From assembly GCA_037178855.1 (NCBI GenBank), contig JASJZC010000001.1, positions 7,192,001-7,256,000 of the forward strand: a DNA stretch of 64,000 nt, given 5' to 3'. Made by a program: the position numbers and the translations under genes. Below are positions 11,679 through 24,600 of this stretch, in pieces. How positions within the stretch are numbered: the first letter of the stretch is position 1; every line of letters starts with the position of its first letter. This DNA is from Oscheius sp. JU75 (lineage: Eukaryota; Nematoda; Chromadorea; Rhabditida; Rhabditidae). The notes below the pieces were generated by a model, which made no database searches, was not told the origin of the DNA, and saw only the letters and a list, made by a program, of their open reading frames with translations.

Positions 11679-14600
11679 ATGTTTATGGATAGTATTAGCC
11701 AGCCGAGCACTTCCTCAGGGTAAGAGGTGCGCTAAAACGAGACCAGAGGTCTTTTAGGGTGCTGTCGGCTGTTCAGTCACTCGTGGAATGCTGTATTTCC
11801 GGAAAACAGCACGAGCAGAGGCAGGCAGCGACGAGGTTGGACGATATTCTGAGTCAGGCTGAAGACTTGAAAAGCGTCGTGCTCTTCTATGGATCTCCTT
11901 CGAAAACAAAGGCCAAGAACAAGAAGGAGGACGACGATTGCAGGAATTTGTTCAAGGGAATTGAAGTACAGACAAGATTTTGTTAAATTTACTCTTTCAT
12001 TCAGCACGCGGAAGACGATCTGGCCATTTTAGTGCTTTGTCGAATAGCCAATATGCTCATTGGAGAATCCAGCAACAGTAAAGGTTCGTCGAAAACCCGA
12101 AAAGGTATGAAAAGTTTAGCGGCAACCAAACGCCACCGTCGTTTGATAAAGCTGGACGCGTGTTCCTCAATAATTCGAGGTCTTCGCTCAAGATTCAAGT
12201 TTTCCGACAGCGTCTCACCTCTTTCGGAAGCAGCTACAGATGCTATTGCTTCTCTTCTATTGAGTTTGGGTTCAAAAGGTAAATTTCCCGAAAAATAGCG
12301 GAGAAAATGGTATTCAGATAACAGACTGACACTAAAAATCCGCGTCGGAGGACTGATCCAGCAGTTATGCACCCAGATAACGGCCGGAAATCCAGTGGGA
12401 GACTCTCCAACTCTTCTCCGACTGCTTTGCAGGGGAGTGAGATCTCGTAAGTAAAAGAACCATTCAGTTTTCCCCCCCATCCGAAAAGTTTTGCGCGTTA
12501 CAACGAAAATGTCATGCACGTACTTTTGCGTACACTTTAATTATTTTTAGCCAGGAATGGGCAGCTTTGCGGCCGACAGAAGAACTTCTCCACGACTGTA
12601 GTCATGAAGATTGTCGACTACTCGAATATGGACTTTCTGGGCGGAGCCCATGATCTCGATCTGCTCCGCCTTGCCCGCTACTCGGAGATTCTTTACTTTA
12701 TCGCGAAGAACAGTGAGTCGATAAATCATAACAGAGAGCCAGTTTAAACAGCGCATGATGGCCCCCTTTTTCCGTCAGATATCGGCCCACAGGTGCCGCA
12801 GGCGTCCCTCATGACCAGCGTCTCCGATGTCGTAACTTCCTGTGTACGCTCCGTTTCCCTAAAATTCCCCCTGACATTTTTGAGACCCCAAGAGGCTACC
12901 TGTCCAGTCATCTGAAGAATTTATTTGACAGGGAAGAGTTTTCTCCAATTGGCGACAGCTGACTGCTCTTTAGACTCTCTGCTCTTTAGACTCTCGGCCA
13001 GGCGGCTAACTTTTTATTTGAGAGACCCGGGCTCGTGTTTACCTTTTCAGCTTCCACTTTTGACAGAAGTATCCAATCCAAAATGCCACTAATCTGTGGT
13101 CAGCTCGACCATACTAAACTATTCAATTGCCTCTTACTCTAGCCACACAACAATTACGACTGAACGACGAGTTTTCTTGGTTACATTAGTATTTTTTGGA
13201 ATTTCTCTTCTAGAGATCAAAAAGTCCTGTACCATCTGCAAAACGATGCATTTTGGAAAGAAAACCAGGCTTTAACGACGTTCTCAAAAGTTACAAGAAT
13301 CTGCCAAACTGGCCCGGGCAAGACAAATATGGAGTCCGACCTCCGGGCGGGTTCGGACCAAAAGCGTGCCCTTTACCAATATATACACCAATATTGAAAT
13401 CCGACGTACAGACATACGGCTCGCAGTAGAGAGAGTGCTTCCAAATATAGATTTTTCCCGTTCTATAGGTTCTTTTGGTTCCATTTTGATTGTTTCAAAT
13501 TGTCCGTATTGTTGTTCGTAGTCTTGACTCCGAACTTGACTGATCCTCAAAGCGAACATCTCTTTCGTCCTTGAGAGTAAACAAACCGGTGTCTCTTAGT
13601 GCAAAGGCTTGAATAGTCAGCCAACTTTTTCCAGGGAAAGCTCGTCTGCAACTGATACAAGACGGTCTCGTCTCGCGCTGTCTTCACACTTTGCAACGGC
13701 TTTTGGAGACACGAGGCGAGTTGCACAAGACCAGCAACGAGTTCTCCGAATCGGTTGCCAGTGAGATCTGTCTGGTTACTGTAGCCCTTCTGAGGGTCTT
13801 GGCTAATAATAGTAAGTGACACAAAGTGATGCACCTAATGGATGTTTTGGAGAGAAGGCCAAGGAGGAACTAGTTGGAGTCGGAGCGGTGGCCATGAGCG
13901 AGCGAATCCTGGCCTCGCTGGCCGAGGAAAATGTCAGAAGTAGCACCAAACAACTGCAGGTAGAGAGAGAGAGAGATCTGAATTAGATATGCGTGGCTTG
14001 AGACCAGGGGGCGCCATAATGTCCCCTCTCCCATATGATTCAATTTGCGCGGCTCGCTCCCTAAAGTGAAAATGCTCCCGGTCTAAGAGTGGTCAGAATG
14101 AGTCCACCCTGTGCCGTCTGTCTCAACATGGTGATCATCGCTACTGTCTCTAAGCCAAGGTCATTCAGGATTCGCTCTGTGCTCTCTGCTTGCGATGTCT
14201 TCCCCTGGAAAAGTTCCCTCTGGCCGATAAGGAGTTTCCGATTCGATGTCCGCTACCACGACCGGCTAGCCCGAAGCGGCGGTGAGTACATCTTCGGCAC
14301 TGCTTAATCGTATACTGTATCGTTTCCCTTTTCGAGTTTTTTTATTCCCACCGGGTCTAAGTTCGGGTTCTCATTTGCTTCCTTTAGTTCATTTGCCTAT
14401 ATCTAACAGTCGAAAATGTTCAGAGGATACGGTGAAGAATCCTTTCTGTCCATATTCTGCCCAGGGTAGATGTGCATCTTTCAACCAAGAAGTTTTGATC
14501 TTCAGATCCTTCTCCAAATCACCGCATTCGAAAGGACAGTCAGCTACCCCAGTGAAGAATGAACAAGAAGACACAGTTAGCAGTGACGACGATGGAATGG

Positions 14601-16843
14601 ACGAAGAGGACGAGGTCTTCTTCTCCATAGAAGACGCAAGAGTTACACGATCTGATGCGGAGGAAGAGAAGGAAGAAGATGGAAGAGTTCGAACTGTGAG
14701 TAGTGATGAGATAGTCTAATTCCAGTTCCAGATCTCTCACTCACGATTGAAATCAACGGAACTTCAAGAATATGACGCCTTCTTTGTCGAGTTGAAACAC
14801 TCCGTCTCCATGAAACATGCTCCTCATCCATGGACCGGATATGAGGACACGATGAGTAGGAACGTTCAGGTAGAGAGCAGTTGATCTTGTTCAACTCAGG
14901 TCTTTCAGTTGACAGCTTCCGTCATTCCCTTTGTCAAAATTGCCTATCCCGAGATCGGGGATCCCGATGTGGATCTGCCGAAGCAGGCTCTTTCTCTGAA
15001 CAGAGACAGTATGAAGTGAGATCACGGTGTAACCAATTTTAACCCATGTTAAGAGAGATGGTCGTCCAGCATCTTGCCCGCTGCAGGTCCAATCTGACCT
15101 TCACAAAGAAGATCGTTTACGATATGGACGAGATTTTCAAAGACTGTGGAGCTATGAGAAGTAAAGTACCGATCCACCCTCTGCAGTGCTATGATGTATC
15201 GAAGTAAGTGCTCAACATCAGCAAAGAAGAGTCCTTGACAGTATATCAAACTGCAAACCGTTTAAAAGAGTTGATAACTTTTTTTTATCTCAATGTTCCA
15301 GGGTTGGAATCCTGAACGAGACGATTGATCATCTGGTCTTTGACAGTCGCTTTGAGTCCGGTAACTTGAGGAGAGCTACACAGGTTGCCCAGAACCATTA
15401 TGAGTTGGTACTGAGCCCGGACATCAACCAGATCGGGCATCATTACCAGTGGTTCTACTTCTCCGTCTCGAATATCAAGGCCGGGGTCGAGTACACGTTC
15501 GAGATTGTGAACTGTCTCAAGTCGACCTCGATGTTCTCGAAAGGAATGCAGCCGGTCATGTACAGTGTTCGGGAGGCAATGAGTGGTCGACCAGGCTGGA
15601 TGAGAGCCGGAGACAATGTCTGCTATTACCGTAACCTTTACACGTCGGATCCCGATGCTGAGGACACGGAAAAGGCTAAGAAACGACACTTCTTCTCCAT
15701 CCGCTTCCATGTGACCTTTCGTCATGACGGCGATGTCTGCTACTTTGCCTATCACTATCCGTATACCTATTCCTACTTGAGGACAACCCTAGATCGGTGC
15801 CTTTCCCGTCTACAACCAGACATCTACTGTAGGAAGGATGTGATCGGGGTCAGTGTTGGAGGGAACCCTGTGAACATGCTCACCATAACCAAAGCTGGGA
15901 CTTCTGCTGAGATTGCTGCCCGAAAAGTCATCGTGATCTCAGCCAGAGTTCATCCAGGAGAGAGCAATGCCAGCTGGATGATGCATGGTTAGTTTCCTGG
16001 CTTCGAAAGAGAGTCCAAGCTAAAATGTCTAGGTGTTCTGGAGCAGCTGTTATGCAAACCTTCGACAGAAAACGCCAACCTTCTTTCAATGTTCGTCATC
16101 AAACTTATCCCTATGCTAAATCCGGACGGTGTGATCAACGGATCTCATCGATGTTCTCTGGCTGGAATCGATCTCAATAGGTCAGTTGAAGCCTACTAAA
16201 CACAGAAGTCTTACAGGATCTGGAACAAGCCGAATCAGACAATCCACCCGGAGATTTTTCACTCCAAAGGCATTATACAGTACTTGGTAGAGGTGGCAGG
16301 CCACACTCCCTACATGTTTGTCGACCTTCATGGACACTCGCGTCGTTCGAACGTTTTCGTCTTCGGCAACAATCCGGAAGAGTCGTATCGGAACTCGGAC
16401 AAGATGATGAGTCACAACTATGAGTTTATGAGTCTTCCCGAAGCGTTGGATGAAGTACTGAATGAATTTTTTTCCCAACAACAAACGCTTCAGGTCTCTC
16501 CCTCGTTCTCCTTCAAAAACTGCCAATTTAACATCACGAGAGGCAAGGAGTCGTCGGCAAGAGTGACCGTCTGGCGCCAGTTTGGCATTGTCCGAGCCTA
16601 CACGATGGAGAGCACCTACTGTGGCTATGAGACTGGCTCCTACAGGGGATATCAGGTAGAAACATCTCGACTCGACCACAAAGTTTCTTCTAGATCGGAA
16701 CACGGGAGCTGAAGGAGATGGGAATCCATCTTCTGGAGGCCATTGTCAAGACAAAACTCGGTTCTCCGACCAAAGACTCCAAAACGAAGAAGATGACTCC
16801 AAAGAAAGGGTCCTTCGCTCGTTTTCGGGACCCTGGAGAGTAG
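11679..16843 (+). CDS. ccpp-1: Cytosolic carboxypeptidase 1 (CCP1/AGTPBP1/Nna1 type tubulin deglutamylase)
   Basis: Removes glutamate side chains or C-terminal residues from tubulin in the cytoplasm. About fifteen exons. Residues from ATG 11679 form a helical, armadillo-like N-terminal half (for example [36 protein letters not shown]). An acidic, Ser-rich linker (about 14520-14700) follows. Then comes the CCP N-domain ([23 protein letters not shown]) and the M14 catalytic domain: zinc ligands in HPGESNASW (about 15950), [31 protein letters not shown] with the third ligand, and the catalytic Glu in YTMESTYCG (about 16610). The stop is at 16841-16843. The intron 12712-13637 carries a SINE copy. 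Exons around 13850-14280 were hard to place and the model there is tentative. All metal ligands and the catalytic Glu are present. Confidence 0.9.
13286..13440 (-). repeat. tRNA-derived SINE-like repeat, form A
   Basis: In a CCP1 intron. Shares CAAACTGGCCCGGGCAAGAC and GTTCGGACCAAAAGCGTGCC with the copies near 480, 30360 and 63440. Confidence 0.7.
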
Positions 16844-17052
16844 ACTATACTCATTTTGGTCTGTAAATAGCGTACTTTCTCTGATAATAGCAGAGAAAGG
16901 ACAGTCTGACTCCTTTTGGAGAGTACACCTGTCAGTTGTTGCTGTGCAACGCACCTAGTCTCTCTATCTCACATTCTGTACGAGTAGTGCATAATATTGA
17001 GCAATGAATATTGAAGAAAGACAAAACGAGGAAAACAGAGCAACAAGTGAAA

Positions 17053-19233
17053 CTAGTGGGCGGCCAAAGCTGGCTGATCCGGAAGCATGTTGGCTTTTTC
17101 TAGCAGAGCTGCTATGTCGATGGGACGGTTGTCGGAAAAGACGGTCAGCGAGATGAGGTCAGCGTCCGTCTTCGGGATCTGAGAGAGACAAACTGATCGG
17201 TCTGGACCTATGTTGACTCACCCTCTTCTCAAGATAGGTCCACAAGGCGAGGGTCTGGAGGTAATAGGGATGATCGAGACCGAAGCAGACCTCAAATATG
17301 TTCATGGCATCAAATGCATAGGGCATAGCCTGAAAATCTTTTTTTATTTCGAAAGGTAGCTGACTCAACCTCATCTCTCTCCCCCTTCTCAATGAGAGCC
17401 TTGACAATGTGCAAGAGCTGGTATCCAACATGTCTGTCAGCTTTCGGGAAACATCTAAAAAGAGAGGCCATAAAGTTCACACATCTCTCTCCTACAGCTT
17501 ATAGTTCTCGTAGATCTGCTTGTGCATGGCTGTCAGATTGGCCATTGTCAGCTGACCGGTCACGTGGAAGAGAGCCGTCCGAATACGAGCCACATAGACG
17601 TTGCTTGGATGCAGAATCAGTTCGGCTCTTTGAAGATAGTCGCGAAGCTGAATGATTTCTTTGTTTCTTTTCAGAAAAAAGTTTTGTCGAGTAATACTGT
17701 TTGAAATCCTGGCAAAATTTTAGGGCTCTCGTCGCGATTCCTTTTTTGGCGGCAATGCAGCAGTTTCAAATAATTCCGAAATACTTGCATTTTATCTTTT
17801 CAGCCATTTTACACTCCTTTTTACAGATTTTTTTTTCCAAGTAAAAAAAACATCCCAGCATTGCCAACATTGCGGTAGCATCACTTTCGCCAGACAATTA
17901 GGAAATACGCTCCTCAGCCTTTTTCATTAGTACGTTTAACAAAACTCACCGTGTCTGCTGGGCATTGTGGGTCGAACGTAGCCGGCAGGGATAGCATTAG
18001 TTCTTGTGCAGCCTTGACTCTACTCTCATCAGTGACCTTGCCGCATTTGTTGCATCCAATACTGCATGGCTCTTCTGTTTCGGAAGTGATCTAGATTTGT
18101 TCGTATTGCTTTCTTTTTGGTTACAAACCAATGGCTGATCGCAATCTTTGGTAATGCACTTGATAGACGTCAAAATATCGTCCTGGGGATCATTACAGCG
18201 AACGCACTCGCAATCGAAATACCATTTTGACTAAAATCTCAATTAGTGATTCATAATTACCGTTTTACCTTCAATTCCTGTCTTCTCACGTATTTGCTTC
18301 GCCCCACATCAATGTAGGAGATGAAGGACTGCTCGACGTTGTCTGCATCCACCCCTGGCACAAGCGGACGAAGGCATACCCTGAAATGAGCATTGCGGTT
18401 AATACAACTTTGTGTATTTCACCTGAATCCATCGAAAACCATCGAGCAAGTTGGTCGGCACGAATGATTGTACTTAGATACTCCCAAATCTAGAGCCATG
18501 CCGATTTCAACACCGGCATTTGTGTGAATACTGTGGGAGTTGATAGAAGTTTTGCAGAAAACATCGAAGAATTGATCCTAAGTTCATTGAATTCACCCTC
18601 GCACCAAGTTTACTCACTCTAGGGACCATTTCCTCTTTCCTAAACGCTTCCATTTTCTTGATAACTTTCTCGAAATGATCCATCTTCGCTTTGTCTTCCC
18701 TGAAAAAAAATGGTCTCGTTCTAAATCGCATTTTCTCTTACGTGATTTCCTTTTTGTGGTCGACAAGGGACGAGAACTTTCTCTCGCTCTCCCAGTTGAA
18801 TTTATCCCCGTTCTGTTGGAGGAAAATGATGCGATCCAGAATTTTTGAGAGGAATAAGACCTCAGTCAACGGCAAATTCGGGAAATTTGCTTTGAGACGT
18901 CTGCATTCAGGCCTGTGAATCTTCCAGGCCAGTCGTTGACACTCTTTTCCACAATATCGAACAAAATCGCAGCTGAACATTGTTTCTTTACCACTTTTTG
19001 AAAGCTTACCCAGCACACTTCATGAGTTTTTCGTTCTGATGTGGTGGCCTCATGCAGTGAGAACAGTACTGTTCCACTCTAGGATTTAACACCTGATAGG
19101 CAAAAGGATTCTCGAACGTCTAAAACAGAGTCTGCACCTTTTTTCCCTAAGGGCTAACCTTGATTCTAGCGTGAATTGATGAAATCGAGTCTTCTTCTGC
19201 TGGCGTTTTTACGTTTTCCGTAGCTGGGGTCAT
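17053..19233 (-). CDS. SET and MYND domain protein (SMYD family)
   Basis: Putative protein lysine methyltransferase. ATG at 19233 (MTPATENVK). A MYND zinc finger follows across a splice: CSHCM, then LMKCAGCDFVRYCGKECQRLAWKIHRPEC. The SET region contains NAGVEIGMALDLGVSKYNHSCRP, the diagnostic SMYD core with the NHSC motif, and after it FISYIDVGRSK and the post-SET CECVRC cysteine cluster. The C-terminal part is helical and TPR-like (NLTAMHKQIYENYK, AFDAMNIFEVCFGLDHPYY) and ends before TAG at 17053-17055. About ten exons. The intron at roughly 17650-17945 is the longest and holds nothing recognisable. Length and order resemble SMYD3. Substrate unknown. Confidence 0.86.
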
Positions 19234-20102
19234 TTCTACTTGCTTTCGGGGTAAAGTTTAGAAAGAGGAAGAAATAATCGAAGGAGCAAGAACGAACGAA
19301 TCCGTAGCTCGGAGCTTTAAACAAATATTACACTGCGGGCCCTCCCCTTGTCCACGAGGACGTCTAGATCCGGATCTGACCACTTCTTAGTGATACCTAT
19401 TATCTTTTCCGAGGAATTACTACTCTAAAACTAATCACAAGAAGAGAACAGTGCTCTCCTTACTTTTAGGTAATTCGAATACCAACGTGCCGTTTTGTCT
19501 GTTCCAATTTTCCCTGTTTTACGACTAGTGCTGTGGTTTTCTAACGCTCTACTTGTTTCATAACCTCTTTGTCGAAAAAATTTCTCTTCTCCGTTTTTGA
19601 AACGGCTTTGGTTTTCTTGCTCTGCCGGCCTACCTGTCGGAACTATTTTCTTCTGGACGGCGCCATTGATCGTGCCTCGATTGTTCGTCTTTCGCTCGCT
19701 CTCCTAACGCTTTATTCACAATTCAAGGTACTTTGCTGGTTTCTACAACATGCTTTCCTGTTTACACAGTTTTGTTTGTTGGAAATCACCAAACTGGGAG
19801 ATTTTCCATGCCCATTTTGCTTATTCATCGAAACCTAACTTTGCCCGTGTTCTTGATAACACTCACATTTGTCAGAAACACAAACTTCTCCACAAAACAA
19901 TATTTCAGCTTACGCTCGGCCATTCGCCACGGCAGCCGCTCGCTGGAGAGAGTTTCCGCCGTCTTCGTCGGTTTGTCTTTTTTCTTTTTAGTTTATCTCA
20001 GTGGTTTTTCGTTTCTCAAGCTTTATGTAATTCTTTATTGTTTGTTTTCAGGCCGAATCGGGTACAGACCAAAGCAAAGCGTCAACATCGGAAGGTGAAG
20101 AC
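19234..20102. other. Divergent promoter region between SMYD and CK2-beta genes
   Basis: No gene recognised. The TTTTCAG at about 20045-20051 sits 52 nt before the CK2-beta ATG and is probably a cis- or trans-splice acceptor in the 5' UTR. Confidence 0.5.
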
Positions 20103-21185
20103 ATGAGCAGCTCGGAGGAAGTTAGCTGGATTACGTGGTTCTGCGGTCTTCGTGGAAATGAATTCTTCTGCGAGGTGATTTTGCAATTTCTTTCGGAAAA
20201 TATGCCCATTATTCAGGTCGACGAAGAGTACATTCAGGACCGCTTCAATTTGACCGGACTGAATGAGCAAGTTCCCAAATATCGCCAGGCTCTCGACATG
20301 ATTCTGGACTTGGAGCCGGAAGATGATCTCGAGGACAACCCGACTAATACGGATCTCGTTGAGCAGGCCGCTGAGATGCTCTACGGATTGATTCATGCTC
20401 GTTACATTCTCACCAATCGCGGGATTTCCCAGGTTTGTAATTGTATTTCTCATTTTCTATGCTTCTTTCAGATGGTAGAGAAGTGGCGTGACCAGGACTT
20501 TGGAGTCTGTCCTCGCGTCTACTGTGAGAATCAGCCGATGCTGCCGATTGGACTGTCCGACGTCCCGGGAGAAGCTATGGTCAAACTCTATTGCCCTCGC
20601 TGCTGTGACGTGTAGGTGTTCTTTCATTTATACGCAAAAAGGCATTTTATTTGCTTGTTAACGGTCCGCGTGGAGTTTGTAGTACATCAGTAGTTTGCCT
20701 AGAAACTGGTTGAGGGAATGTGTACAATGTACAAGACGTTAATGTTTTCAGCGCCTGGCAAAATTCTACTAAAATGCGTACGCATATCCGCTACTTTATT
20801 GAGGTTCTTAAAAAAAATGAAAGGATATCCTTTGCAGATTTGTTCCTCGTTCTTCTCGTCATCAGCACACCGATGGAAGCTACTTCGGTACCGGCTTTCC
20901 GCACATGCTCTTCTTCGTTCATCCCGAAATCCGTCCCAAGAAGCCTGCCACTCAATTCGTTCCCAAACTCTATGGCTTCAAGATCCATCCGACTGCCTAT
21001 CAGCTGCAGTACAACCAGAACAATCAGGTTTGTTCATAGTTTTTATGTTTAGAGGAAAATCGCTGGAGCAATTCTTTTGCTACATTTCAATAAAGTGCAG
21101 ACATCGGTTTTCCTCTACAGCTTCATCTTATTATAAGAATGTCTAACCTCTGTCTAGTAATTTCCGTTTTCAGCAAGGCAGCTAG
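20103..21185 (+). CDS. kin-10: Casein kinase II regulatory subunit beta
   Basis: Regulatory dimer-forming subunit of protein kinase CK2. Starts [10 protein letters not shown] (ATG 20103), the invariant autophosphorylation-site N-terminus. The acidic groove follows ([11 protein letters not shown]), then the zinc finger CPRVYCE...YCPRCC, and the alpha-binding tail region [12 protein letters not shown] and [16 protein letters not shown]. Four exons: 20103-20432, about 20473-20613, about 20838-21028, and a tiny last exon encoding QGS with stop at 21183-21185. AATAAA is at 21308-21313. The C-terminus after LYGFKIHP...QL is short and lacks the basic SPVK-type end known from vertebrate CK2-beta. The call is very secure. 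Confidence 0.96.
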
Positions 21186-21602
21186 ACTGCAGACGTTTCC
21201 AAGCAGCTTCTGCCCTTCATCAATGCCTTCTGCTCGCAAAAGCGCCAATTCATTCTCCCGGCTCCTGGTAGTGATCTTCCACAAACATGTACCTTTTTCG
21301 TTAACACAATAAATTGTTCCTCCTGATCGATTTGTTCCAGTAGATGCTTGACCTTTTTCTTAGAGAAAAGTACACGGTTCGATTCTCGTGACGGGTGCAC
21401 GATGGGGCGCGTTTCTATCACGTGCCGCTATTATGTTTATCGAGTCGTCTCTTTTGCTTGTTTCTTTTGTACTAGGGTTTGTTGTTCTTCAATTTGTCAA
21501 CATGAGTCCATTTCTATTTTCTGAAATCATGAACAAGTCTATCTTGAGTAATATCGAACGTGTCCTCTTCAAGAAAAGGAAAAATAATTACAGGAAACGC
21601 GA
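21186..21602. other. Intergenic, CK2-beta 3' end
   Basis: Holds AATAAA at 21308-21313. An open frame (21388-21606) overlaps the PHAF1 start region in another frame and looks like chance. Confidence 0.5.
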
Positions 21603-24600
21603 ATGAAATCGAACCGTTCTTCGTCCGTTCACAACACCTTCAATGATTTTCAGACCTTCGAGGTAAGTTTTATCATTTTTTAACTATTTCCAGAATTTTT
21701 ATATTAAGAATAGATAGCAAAATGAATTACAGTGAGAAACAGAAAAAGATGACGTGATTTCATAACACTATCTGGGCTGTCGAAGAAGAAACGCTTTTTA
21801 AAAATCGAAATTCAGGTGATTCCGAATGTGGGACTACGGAATGAGCACGTGCAGTTCGATCTCGGGCTGCCGATCAACCAGGCACTGACGATGTTGGATC
21901 AGAATGCCAAAGTTATAGGAAATGTTCAGTTGAGCTTTTCCAAGAAGGTAATAAAGACAAAAAAAAACTTAGAAAAGAGGCATTTAGGATCCATACGCTA
22001 GGGAAATTTGTATTTTTATCGAGAAGATAGGCATTCGGCTCTTCTTCGACCCAAAACAGCAGCTGCTGAGACACGTCGACCTGGAGAACTTCAACAATAT
22101 TATTCTCAAATACGAGTGAGCAGAAAACTGTTCGATTAATAGAAGAAACTTCAGCGACAAAACATTTTCTCAGCCGGGAGAAGAGGTTTCTCTCGAGAAC
22201 GTCGACTACTACTTCGGATCGACAAAGCCTGGAGCCTATGACGAAAAACACAAGCTTTTTGTCCAGAGCTGGCCCGGACTGTCGCTCTGGTTCCCGAATA
22301 GTGGCAATGCACAAGTTGGAGTGAGTCTTTTTCATGTTGAAGCTGTGTAATGGTCCAAATTGCAGCGCTTTTGGGCGCCGCGTACAAATACGATTTTGTC
22401 GTAGAAAAGTAAACACGGCTTGAAAGTTATTTCATCATTCTTGTCATCCAAAATGCATAAAAAAGAGACCGGACATGCCGGAAATAGTTGAATTTGTAAG
22501 AAAGTTATCCATGTTTCAGCCCGGCTTCTCTCCGTCTCTTCTATCTCTCACTATTGAAGGCTCCTCTCAACCGAAACTGTCAAAAATGTCCATCTTCAAG
22601 GGACAGACTAACAAAAACATCGAGTGAGTAAAATACTACAATCCTACGTCCAGTTTTTGTTCCAGGCCAGTAGAGGTTCCGATTTCCTGCTACTGCGGAC
22701 AGAACAGAATCAATTGTGTTACAGCCATCTTCAAAGATGGTGTGTTGGACGGTGTAGAAGTCGACTACGCTACCCAAGGCAAGTTGCAGAAGAGAAGGGA
22801 GTGTCACTTGAACACTGAATACATCCTACCTTTAGAAATTTGCAAGAGACTTCTGTTACAATCTGTGATAACGCTTGACAATATTTGTAGCCTTTTTTGT
22901 CAAGTTTTATCCCAGCATAGGTTTAACAAGCCAAGCCAGAAGAGTCAAAAAAGTGCAAAAGGCACTGGGTCGCCAGGAGCGTTGGTTTTATACAGTAGAG
23001 TATCGTATCAGACGCATAGGACAGAATCCTTGATCAGCACATAGATTTCCATGGTATAAGCTAGAGTTCAGTGCCTACTTGCAAGTCGTCTGCGCCACAG
23101 AGTAACATTCAAACGACTGGTTGAATCCCTGAGATAGGTAGCATTAGTCATGAGGTAGAACACTAGGTAGTCAAGAGTCAGGAATCTAACTGTCTAATAA
23201 AAACATCATAGTTTTGGAAAGTTTCGAGATTGGCTTACTTATATTAACAAGCCATTTAGCTGGAAAGAGTTTTCCCACACTTTTTTTCCCATCAGAATCC
23301 CCAGCAGCCAGTATGAGTTTGCAGGCGAGAGCGATAACAAGTCCCAGGACGACGGTTACGAGCTCATCGATTTGAAGAAGAAGATCCGGTTCGGTGACGA
23401 TGTCGGTGTAAGTTGTCTCCCTTTCATCCCTCTATAGATTACTCTCACAGATCGTCATGGCAGCCTTGGGAGCCCCGAACAAGGTTTTCTACAAGCATGA
23501 GGACAAGATGTCCATTCATCGAGGCGGCAAGCGTGAAATCATCGACAACAAACCGCACTTCTTCTTCAACTACTTCTCCATGGGATTGGTGAGTTGAGTC
23601 TCCCCATCTGACCGCCGGATTATACAACCATGGCTGCATTTAACTCATAGAATAATCGTTCCTCTGGGAGTTGACCCCCGCAACATTTGAGAGCGAGACT
23701 CTTCACACCTAGCTGCCAATGAACAATACACGAGCCGATACCACCACCTGCGCAGGACAAGATTCAATTATGCTCCCCCTATCTAGTAGTCAACAGCCGT
23801 AGGATTGTATTATCCCTAACCAAATGGGCTAAAGTCCCTCCTTGAGTCTCCCCTGCAATCAAACTGAGTGACCTTCATAAAAACAAACTATTGGGTGGCG
23901 TTATTAATGACCACGGCGGCTGTCTTCCATTGGAGACTCTGGTCCTATCAAAAAGCCTGACAATATAAATGACTTCTTAATGGTCGGAGGCCCCCTCGGT
24001 CAACGGGAGAGCGCTGTAAATCAGAGACTATGGATGAATACGGCTGTTCCTTTGGGAGCTGGAGGTCAATTGAGAGGGAAAGAAGAACTGTATAAGGTTC
24101 AGAAACCTTGTACAAAATCTTAGCTGCACTTTGACTAAAAGTAGGGGTGGAATGGTATCTTGTGGTTCCAGATAGTCTCAGAGAGTGATAAGATCTTCTG
24201 TAACTCAATAGAGAGCCTGTAGCTTGTCTTTCAATACACAATGACTATCCACCGAGACTACTCTCACATTGTAGACTGTGGCTCTAAAAGGACACATGGT
24301 AGTATAGCGACCCCCGCAATCTCTGCGAAATCCTTTCGGAGCTGTCAGACTCACCTGCCGCAGACCGCTGTCCATCTTATGTTGCACGACAATACTCAAT
24401 TATGAATGGAGGGAACATGTCGCACAGACTCATTTTGTCACCATTTGCAATGCAGAGAGGGAGAGTCAAAGGACAGATTGATCTCGCGATAGATTTGTGT
24501 TTATTCTCTTATGTACATGGGAAAATGCGGAAATGACCAGACTTTGAGGACACCGTTTTGGACGAAGGAATGATCGGATTGGCTAGCTTTGAGCTGATTC

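Noticed and set aside
21388-21606. Hydrophobic frame before the PHAF1 start
   Set aside because: It runs into the PHAF1 start in another frame and has no start context or homology.
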